64,000 nucleotides of DNA from Bradyrhizobium embrapense. GTDB taxonomy: Bacteria > Pseudomonadota > Alphaproteobacteria > Rhizobiales > Xanthobacteraceae. Below are positions 58,184 through 64,000 of the stretch, one piece after another. The DNA lies in assembly GCF_001189235.2 (NCBI RefSeq), contig NZ_LFIP02000003.1, positions 744,001-808,000 on the forward strand, written 5' to 3'. A model generated the notes under the pieces. The model saw only the letters and a list, made by a program, of their open reading frames with translations, made no database searches and was not told where the DNA came from. Position 1 is the first letter of the stretch, and each line of letters opens with the position of its first letter. Both the position numbers and the translations under genes were made by a program.

Positions 58184-59556
58184 CGAAGAGCGCGTCGTCT
58201 GTGGCGTCTCTCCTGGAGCGCATGGAGAGCCGTCGAGACACTCCGGCATTGGCGATTGGGAAGTCAGAAATCTCGACCGGTCATTTGCTTGCGGCAATGT
58301 CGGCTTGGGAGGCGGATATCGTGGCTGCGGGAATCGCGCCCGGCGATATCTGCGCTTTCGAGGGGGAATATGGCGTCGAATCGATCAGTCTGATCCTAGC
58401 GTTGTTGAAGCTCAAGACGGTTCTCGTGCCCTTCAGCCTCGGTGTGCGCGAGGAGCGCGGGCGATTGTCGTCGCTGGCCCGAGTGAAGTGGTTCATTGAT
58501 CCGCTCACACGAGAAGTCGTGCGACAGGATGAGTTGGAAGGCGATGATCATCCGCTGATTGAAGACCTCAGGGCCCAAGAGCATCCAGGTCTTATCGTAT
58601 TTACGTCCGGATCGTCCGGCACTCCCAAAGCGATCCTTCATGACGTCGAGCGTGTCGCCTCGAAGTTTATAAAGCCGCGCAAGTCCTGGCGGATGCTGTT
58701 GATGCTGCTGATCGATCATTTCGGGGGGGTGAACACGCTTCTTGCCTGCCTGTTCGACGGTGGCGTCGGGATATGCGTCGGCAACCGGTCTCCGGAGGCG
58801 GTGTGCCGGGCAGTATCGGATGGGCGGGCCGAATTGCTTCCGACAACGCCAACGTTCTTGGGCGTGCTGATCGGCTCGGGTCTTTGGAGAAAGTACGATC
58901 TCTCGTCGATTCGTTTGATTACATACGGCGCCGAGCCGATGCCACCCGCTACACTTCGGCGGGTGAGGGAGGTCTTTCCAAATGCCGTTCTCAAGCAGAC
59001 CTATGGCCTGTCCGAGCTCGGTGTCCTCCGCTCCTCGTCACCCGACCCCGAATCTCTATGGATAAGGATTGGGGGGGATGGTTTTGAGACGCGCGTGATT
59101 GACGGTGAACTTCACGTTCGATCGGCGTCGTCCATGCTCGGATACCTGAATGCGCCAAGTCCGGTGAGCGCCGATGGTTGGATGAGCACCGGCGATCTCG
59201 TCGAGGAAAACGACAGCGGATTGGTGCGCTTTATCGGCCGCAAGACCGAGGTTATCAATGTTGGCGGGCAGAAGGTCTTCCCGCTCGAGGTCGAAGACGT
59301 GATCCTCGAACTGGAGGACGTTGTGGAGGTCGCCGTTCATGGAGTGCCTCATACCCTGCTGGGCAACGCAGTCGTCGCGCGGGTAGCCCTTCAGCGGCCG
59401 GAAAGTACAAGTGAGGCGGTTCAGAAAATCCGCGATCACTGTCGAAGCCGTCTGCAAAAATACAAGGTTCCAATTCGGTTTGAGATCGTCGACCACTCTT
59501 CCCTGACGACGATGCGGTCGAAAAAGGCTCGAACCCGCCCGATGCCGAAGAACTGA
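58168..59556 (+). CDS. AMP-binding acyl-CoA/ACP synthetase
   Basis: This 462-aa adenylating ligase has the core VFTSGSSGTPKAILHDVE (A3 motif), KQTYGLSELGVLRSSSP (A5 region), GWMSTGDLVEEN (A7), GRKTEVINVGGQKVFPLEVE (A8) and a C-terminal TTMRSKKARTRP where the A10 lysine is expected. It activates a carboxylic acid as adenylate and transfers it to CoA or, given its neighbour, to the ACP. At 462 residues it is shorter than typical acyl-CoA synthetases but keeps all core motifs. The acid is unknown. Confidence 0.87.
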   Translation: MSDTVAKSASSVASLLERMESRRDTPALAIGKSEISTGHLLAAMSAWEADIVAAGIAPGDICAFEGEYGVESISLILALLKLKTVLVPFSLGVREERGRLSSLARVKWFIDPLTREVVRQDELEGDDHPLIEDLRAQEHPGLIVFTSGSSGTPKAILHDVERVASKFIKPRKSWRMLLMLLIDHFGGVNTLLACLFDGGVGICVGNRSPEAVCRAVSDGRAELLPTTPTFLGVLIGSGLWRKYDLSSIRLITYGAEPMPPATLRRVREVFPNAVLKQTYGLSELGVLRSSSPDPESLWIRIGGDGFETRVIDGELHVRSASSMLGYLNAPSPVSADGWMSTGDLVEENDSGLVRFIGRKTEVINVGGQKVFPLEVEDVILELEDVVEVAVHGVPHTLLGNAVVARVALQRPESTSEAVQKIRDHCRSRLQKYKVPIRFEIVDHSSLTTMRSKKARTRPMPKN

Positions 59557-59580
59557 TTTGATGTGCACGAGAGTTTCCAG

Positions 59581-60312
59581 ATGAATGACAAGCGCAGCAT
59601 TTTGGTGAGTGGCGGAAGTCGCGGCCTCGGCTTGGCGCTCGTGAAGGCCTTCCTCGCGGATGGGCACCGGGTAGCATCTTTTAGCCGTCGGCAATCGAGC
59701 GAAGTGGTTGCGCTCCTTAACGACTATCCGGATCAGTTCATCTTCTCCGAGTGCGATATGTCGGAGACCAATCGCTTCAGGGAACTTATTCGGAACTTTG
59801 AGAAATGCATCGGGCGGCTTTCAGGTCTGGTCAACAACGCAGGGATCGTGGCGGAGGAACTTCTGGCGCGGCAGGATATCGGCGATATCGAAAGGCTGCT
59901 GGCTGTCAATCTGGCAGGACCGCTGCATCTTACCCGGGCTGCGATCCGCGGCATGATGATCAGTGGCGGCGGAGCGGTCGTAAACATCAGTTCGATCGTC
60001 AGCGTCAGCGGATATAAGGGCACGGTTGCTTATTCCGCCACGAAAGGCGGAATCAATGCAATGACCCGCGCTCTTGCCAGAGAGCTGGGTGGCCGCGGAA
60101 TAAGGGTAAACACCGTGGCGCCTGGCTATATGGAGACGGATCTTGTTGCCGACATGGATCCTTCGAAATTGAAGCAGATCGTGAGGCGAACGCCGCTGGG
60201 CAGAGCAGGGACAGTCGACGATGTCGTCGGGATAGTTCGCTTCCTGATGAGTGAAGAGGCCAGGTTCATCACCGGGCAGACCATCGTCGTCGATGGCGGC
60301 TTGACGGCCTGA
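59581..60312 (+). CDS. Short-chain dehydrogenase/3-oxoacyl-ACP reductase-like (FabG type)
   Basis: This 243-aa SDR has NAD(P)-binding SGGSRGLGLALVKAF, LSGLVNNAGIVAEELL, catalytic Ser and YSATKGGINAMT (Tyr-x3-Lys), and VNTVAPGYMETDL. The C-terminus FITGQTIVVDGGLTA is FabG-like. It probably reduces a 3-keto group on the ACP-bound acyl chain to a 3-hydroxy group. The start is taken at the ATG at 59581; a GTG at 59563 is open too. It lies 24 bases after the ligase gene and six bases before the next gene, so they are cotranscribed. Confidence 0.87.
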   Translation: MNDKRSILVSGGSRGLGLALVKAFLADGHRVASFSRRQSSEVVALLNDYPDQFIFSECDMSETNRFRELIRNFEKCIGRLSGLVNNAGIVAEELLARQDIGDIERLLAVNLAGPLHLTRAAIRGMMISGGGAVVNISSIVSVSGYKGTVAYSATKGGINAMTRALARELGGRGIRVNTVAPGYMETDLVADMDPSKLKQIVRRTPLGRAGTVDDVVGIVRFLMSEEARFITGQTIVVDGGLTA

Positions 60313-60317
60313 GCGAA

Positions 60318-60917
60318 ATGCAGACGCTTCTCTTTGAACCAGCCGCCGCATTTCGGGGATCGCGCGATTATGTGCACTCCACCGATATTTACGAAGAGAT
60401 CCTGGCCGGTGCCCGATACCACGGCATCCCCCTGGATTGTGGTTTCGACCTGAGAATTCCTCGTAAGATCGGCTGCCGCCCGGTCTATTCCTTTATCAAG
60501 GATGGAGGCGCGGATACGGCAGACGCGGCAGCTATCGCCCTGCTTCCGGGATCTCCCTGGCAAGTGAAGATCACCGAGACAGCAGAGCCGGTTCTCGCGC
60601 GGAAGAGCTATGATGAGCAGAAGATCTTCAACGCGTCCCGGATTGCCGGAAGCCGGATATCGCTCGCGGAACCGGTTGGGATGAGGCCTGTCGAAGTTGC
60701 TACGGCTCTTTCGGTAAACTTTCACAAGTCCAGCTTTCCGCCGAATCCCGGCACGCGCTGGCTTTTGGCGCGGCTCGAGTTGTCTCGATTGTTTCGAGAC
60801 GAGGAGTCTGACGAACTTGCTATCGAGCTTGAACGCAGGGTCGGCAAGAAGATGACCCGATCTCGTATTGTCTCGGCAGACGGTGCGATCGGAACCCTGA
60901 CATTCATCCTGGCATAG
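60318..60917 (+). CDS. Protein of unknown function in the acyl-carrier cassette
   Basis: The function is not recognised. This 199-aa soluble protein has no signal peptide or membrane helix. It begins MQTLLFEPAAAFRGSRDYVH and has a mixed alpha/beta composition with a conserved-looking SVNFHKSSFPPNPGTRWLLA stretch near residue 132. It lies six bases after the reductase gene and 59 bases before the aminotransferase gene. This position, after ACP, dehydratase, ligase and reductase, suggests it completes the cassette, perhaps as a transferase or hot-dog enzyme, but the sequence does not show this. No ketosynthase is present in the window. Confidence 0.7.
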   Translation: MQTLLFEPAAAFRGSRDYVHSTDIYEEILAGARYHGIPLDCGFDLRIPRKIGCRPVYSFIKDGGADTADAAAIALLPGSPWQVKITETAEPVLARKSYDEQKIFNASRIAGSRISLAEPVGMRPVEVATALSVNFHKSSFPPNPGTRWLLARLELSRLFRDEESDELAIELERRVGKKMTRSRIVSADGAIGTLTFILA

Positions 60918-60976
60918 TGGATGAAGATGCGTATCGACGCAGTCCTCCATGTGCTGCATCTAGCTGAGGCACCAAA

Positions 60977-62110
60977 TTGAATATCACCGAGCCGAGCTTT
61001 GACGAGACCGAGATCGCCATCCTGCGCGAATGTCTCAATTCGAAATGGGTGACGCAGGGGCCATTGACCGAGCGGTTTGAGAAGTTGCTCGCTGAGAAGC
61101 ACGAGGTAAAGCATGCCCTGGCGTGCACGTCGTGCACCGCGGCGCTTCATCTGGCGACTCTGGCGCTGAAGCTTGGAGCCGGGGACGAAGTGATTGTTCC
61201 CGCCTTTACGTGGGTCACAAGCGCGCACTCGGCTGAATACGTCGGGGCGAAGCCGGTCTTCGTCGATATCGATCTGTCGACCTACAATATCGATCCCGAG
61301 AAATTGAAGGCGGCTATCACGCCGCGCACGAAGGCGATCGTTGCGGTCCACCTGTTCGGTCTCGCCGCCCCGATGGATGAGATCAGGGCCATCGCGGAAC
61401 CGCGCGGCATCGCCATCATCGAGGACGCCGCCTGTGCGATCGGAACGACATACAAAGGCAGGCCAGTCGGCGCGATCGGCGATATCGGCTGCTTTTCCTT
61501 TCACCCGCGCAAGGCCGTTACGACGGGAGAAGGAGGGGCGGTAACGACCAATCGCGATGATCTTGCTGCACGCGTGCGGTCGCAACGTAATCATGGCGCG
61601 ACCGGAGCTCCAGATCCTTCGATCGAGCCCCATGGTCCATGGACGATGGCGACGTTTGACAATTTGGGCTTCAATTTGCGCTTGTCCGACATCCAGGCAG
61701 CCGTCGGTGTGGCGCAAATGGGCAAGCTCGACCGGCTGCTGGCGGAACGCAGGCGTCTCGGGCACCGCTATTCCGAGTTGCTCGGTGGAATCAATTCGAT
61801 CGTGCGACCGCTCGGCGGGGACATCGACGGGCATGCATTTCAATCCTACGTTATTCGTGTCGGTGACGGAGATCGCGCGCGCCGCAACGCAGTGATGGCA
61901 ACGCTCGCTGCCGCAGGAGTTCAAACCCGACCGGGCACGCATGCGGTGCACCGGCTAGGTTACTACAGGAACAAATATGGCCTGCGGCCCGAACAGTTTC
62001 CGAATGCGGCGCTTGCGGAGGACACGACGATCACGTTGCCCATTTTTCCGAACATGACGGAGGAAGATCAGCGTCTCGTGGTTGATTGCATCAGTCGCGT
62101 TTGCGCCTGA
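60977..62110 (+). CDS. DegT/DnrJ/EryC1/StrS-family nucleotide-sugar aminotransferase
   Basis: This 377-aa PLP enzyme has SKWVTQGPLTERFEKLLAEK, HALACTSCTAALHLATLA, VIVPAFTWVTSAHSAEYVGA, IIEDAACAIGTTYKGR and the PLP lysine (Lys179) in SFHPRKAVTTGEGGAV. It converts a keto-sugar nucleotide to an amino sugar. The start is the TTG at 60977, preceded by GAGGC. Candidates are a WlbC/WbpE role (3-amino group of the WlbA product) or a 4-aminotransferase for perosamine-like sugars; this sequence alone does not decide. It supplies the amino group that an ACP-derived acyl chain could be placed on. Confidence 0.88.
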   Translation: MNITEPSFDETEIAILRECLNSKWVTQGPLTERFEKLLAEKHEVKHALACTSCTAALHLATLALKLGAGDEVIVPAFTWVTSAHSAEYVGAKPVFVDIDLSTYNIDPEKLKAAITPRTKAIVAVHLFGLAAPMDEIRAIAEPRGIAIIEDAACAIGTTYKGRPVGAIGDIGCFSFHPRKAVTTGEGGAVTTNRDDLAARVRSQRNHGATGAPDPSIEPHGPWTMATFDNLGFNLRLSDIQAAVGVAQMGKLDRLLAERRRLGHRYSELLGGINSIVRPLGGDIDGHAFQSYVIRVGDGDRARRNAVMATLAAAGVQTRPGTHAVHRLGYYRNKYGLRPEQFPNAALAEDTTITLPIFPNMTEEDQRLVVDCISRVCA

Positions 62111-62131
62111 GGCAAGTGCGGAGCTGCATCG

Positions 62132-63592
62132 GTGTTTTCGAAGTTGCGTCGGTCTGCTTGCTGCCTGTATGAGGGTACGCATTTCCCCAGTCTCTCCCGG
62201 CTCGCCCGCAAGAATCACAAATTCGGGGTGGCTATCTCTGCGCTTGCGCCAGCACGATCCAGAGGGCGCGTGGATCAGGCGATCGTCGAAAACGTAAACC
62301 GGGTTGCTGATGAGAAAGACTACACGCTTCTCACCACGCTGCTGGATGCGTTGCGGCCATTTCTGAATCCCGATCAGTCTCCCGACGCGCGCGATTTTTG
62401 GGACGCGCTCACGGCTGATTGTCGCGTGCTGGCCGAGCAGCGCTTGCTGAAAGGTGAGATGAATTCTCTTTGGGGGGTCACGCCGATCGTTAACCTGCGG
62501 GAGTGCGTTGCTGCAGACCGCGCTTTAGGTTCAAACGCCCACTCGCTCGTATTCACCACGTACCATATTTCCTCGAATTTTGATTTCGTGTGCTCGGAAG
62601 TTCAGGCGCGCCTCGTAGCCGAACGTGGCGAAGACTGGTTTCTGTTTCGATGGCTCATGCTGATTTGGGCCCTCGTCAACTTTGATATTTTTCATCTCTA
62701 CAATGATCGCGGCATCATCGAACCGGCCGGCGGCTATGGAAGTCGCCGCTTTGGAATTGCGGTGCGCGAGATGGAGATCTATCGCCGAGCAGGGAAGCGG
62801 CTCTACACCTACGCATACGGAGCCGACCATAGAACGCGCGAGAAAACCCTGGCTCTTGGAAAATGGAACTTCTGCTCCGAATGTCCTGATCCGGGTGTCT
62901 ATTGTGTCTGCGACGATGCCGGCGGCGCTGCCATGCTCAAGGTCATCAGAGAATACTCGACAGCCGTGGTGGCGCACGGGCTGGCCATGAAGCTCATTCC
63001 TGGCGCGCGAAATGTGCCGTATCTGACGGTCGATGTGAGTAAGTTCTCTCCCCGGCGATCCTGGTCGCAAAGCGATGGAAAGCTGGTTGTGGGTCACTTT
63101 CCGAACCACGGCTATTTCAAGGGGACGAAGTATCTCGAAGGCGCAATCCAGGCCCTGCAGACTGACGGTCATGCCGTCGAGCTGCTGCTGCTGAGCGGAA
63201 AGCCGCACCATGAAATACTGGAGGCGATGCAGAAGATCGACATTCTTGTCGACCAACTCATCAGCGGATCCTTCGGCTTGACTGCCGTTGAAGCAATGGC
63301 ATCGGGCTGTCCTGTCGTCTGCTATCTGCACGATGGGGTGGCGGTCGCCGATCGCGAAAGCTGCCCGGTCATTGAAGCAAATCCGGATACGATCAAGGAC
63401 GTCCTGCATCAGCTGATTTCGGACCGGACGCGACTTTCCAAAGCCGGAGCCGCGGGCCCTGAATATGTCCGGAAGAACTACTCGGTCGAGGCGCTTGGCA
63501 CGCATTTGGCGGATCTGTATTTGGAGACCGCAGACCTGCCAAAGGCGCTGAATGCAAGACTCGCCGAACGCGCGAAGTCGCTGAACTCGTGA
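62132..63592 (+). CDS. Glycosyltransferase family 1-like protein with Cys-x2-Cys-x6-Cys-x-Cys motif (paralogue of 40595-41899)
   Basis: This 486-aa protein has the same core as the 434-aa glycosyltransferase: KRLYTYAYGADHRTREKTLA then FCSECPDPGVYCVC, with Cys248, 251, 258 and 260, and VGHFPNHGYFKGTKYLEGAI, followed by GSFGLTAVEAMASGCPVVCY. The N-terminal 110 residues extend beyond the paralogue. The start is the GTG at 62132 with GCGGAGC upstream. It lies 21 bases after the aminotransferase gene. The shared cysteine cluster in a duplicated glycosyltransferase family suggests a structural metal site. Confidence 0.82.
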   Translation: MFSKLRRSACCLYEGTHFPSLSRLARKNHKFGVAISALAPARSRGRVDQAIVENVNRVADEKDYTLLTTLLDALRPFLNPDQSPDARDFWDALTADCRVLAEQRLLKGEMNSLWGVTPIVNLRECVAADRALGSNAHSLVFTTYHISSNFDFVCSEVQARLVAERGEDWFLFRWLMLIWALVNFDIFHLYNDRGIIEPAGGYGSRRFGIAVREMEIYRRAGKRLYTYAYGADHRTREKTLALGKWNFCSECPDPGVYCVCDDAGGAAMLKVIREYSTAVVAHGLAMKLIPGARNVPYLTVDVSKFSPRRSWSQSDGKLVVGHFPNHGYFKGTKYLEGAIQALQTDGHAVELLLLSGKPHHEILEAMQKIDILVDQLISGSFGLTAVEAMASGCPVVCYLHDGVAVADRESCPVIEANPDTIKDVLHQLISDRTRLSKAGAAGPEYVRKNYSVEALGTHLADLYLETADLPKALNARLAERAKSLNS

Positions 63593-63670
63593 TGCCGTCA
63601 AAGCGATCCCTGCGGGAAAACTGGAACGGGGCTTGCAGGCTCGTTGCTCGTGCGCGGAGCGCCTAAACCA

Positions 63671-64000
63671 GTGTCGATCCCGTACGTCGAAGCCGGCCTC
63701 GATAGCCAGGTGAAGCAAAGCGACTCAACGCAGGCGATTGAGGCGGAAAACGCACGCGCGTTGCGCTTGATCGACGACTTCCAGCAAAAAATGGGCCGGC
63801 CGCTTCGCGTTCTTCACATCGGCAACATCGCCAACAACGCCTACAACAACGCCAGCATTCAGCGGAAGCTCGGCATCCACGCCGACGTGCTGTGCTACAA
63901 CTACTACCACATCATGGGGTGCCCGGAGTGGGAGGATGGCGCGCTGCAGGAGGGGTCCTCGGCGCTTGGGCAGGATCATTTCAGGCCGGATTGGTGGGCG
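63671..64000 (+). CDS. Glycosyltransferase-like protein, partial
   Basis: The frame stays open to the right edge (110 codons). After a short tail, KMGRPLRVLHIGNIANNAYN and the LGIHADVLCYNYYHIMGCPE block begin a GT-B N-terminal domain of the kind found in Methylobacterium and Bradyrhizobium glycan clusters, as I recall. The start is uncertain: GTG at 63671, GTG at 63650 or TTG at 63644. It resembles the N-terminus of the 383-aa protein at 39417 (LHxGxxxxN pattern). Confidence 0.7.
   Translation, partial: MSIPYVEAGLDSQVKQSDSTQAIEAENARALRLIDDFQQKMGRPLRVLHIGNIANNAYNNASIQRKLGIHADVLCYNYYHIMGCPEWEDGALQEGSSALGQDHFRPDWWA

Overview
The window is GC-rich alphaproteobacterial chromosome. It most resembles Bradyrhizobium or a close relative in the Nitrobacteraceae. 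This rests on gene content, dense ATGA/GTGA overlaps, and several intergenic repeat types that I recognise from Bradyrhizobium genomes by memory, not by a search. No rRNA, tRNA, CRISPR array or transposase was recognised.

Left part (1 to about 27.3 kb): transport and catabolism of small organic acids. On the minus strand a TRAP transporter (dctP-dctQ-dctM) sits behind its own GntR regulator, with a perfect 14-bp palindrome at that regulator's promoter. Then come an orphan ABC substrate-binding protein, a molybdopterin oxidoreductase and an enoyl-CoA hydratase. A second group holds a GlcG-like protein overlapping a 992-aa FAD/Fe-S 2-hydroxyacid dehydrogenase, a GntR regulator, two class V aminotransferases of the serine-glyoxylate type flanking an MFS carrier, and another enoyl-CoA hydratase. 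A near-identical 15-mer lies upstream of the dehydrogenase and of the first aminotransferase and is a candidate GntR operator. Next is a tripartite tricarboxylate transporter whose tctC is separated from tctB-tctA by mtnP and mtnA (methionine salvage). A class III CoA-transferase closes this part.

A mosaic insertion (about 7.66 to 11.43 kb) interrupts the catabolic region. It carries two secreted proteins of unknown role and three decayed copies of the 3' ends of its own flanking genes (glcG-like, enoyl-CoA hydratase, FAD/Fe-S oxidase), all in the parental orientation. This looks like the residue of an old tandem duplication or repeated recombination. One cargo protein has a Cys-His-Asp arrangement like a transglutaminase plus a propeller-like C-terminus.

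Right part (27.6 to 64 kb): a large surface-polysaccharide locus in four blocks. Block 1 (27.6-36.6 kb) has a Wzx-like flippase, an asparagine-synthetase homologue, glycosyltransferases, methyltransferases, an acyltransferase and an epimerase. Block 2 is a type-I-secreted metalloprotease-like protein. Block 3, on the minus strand, holds two glycosyltransferases with a cysteine cluster. Block 4 (42.2-64 kb) begins with a second AsnB homologue and a WbuB-like glycosyltransferase. It continues with a winged-helix regulator and an overlapping NusG paralogue behind a promoter with two palindromic operators. After these come WlbA/WlbB-type amino-sugar genes, an epimerase, a third AsnB homologue, an ABC exporter (Wzm/Wzt) overlapping a methyltransferase, a FemAB-like/deacetylase-like fusion, and a NeuD-type acyltransferase. 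An acyl-carrier cassette (ACP, MaoC, AMP-ligase, SDR, unknown protein), a DegT aminotransferase and two more glycosyltransferases finish the window.

Reading the locus together, it appears to make and export a glycan carrying amidated uronic acids (three AsnB homologues), diacetamido sugars, methyl groups and possibly an ACP-derived acyl group on an amino sugar. Expression is probably coordinated by the winged-helix/NusG pair. These functional links are inference from gene content and order.
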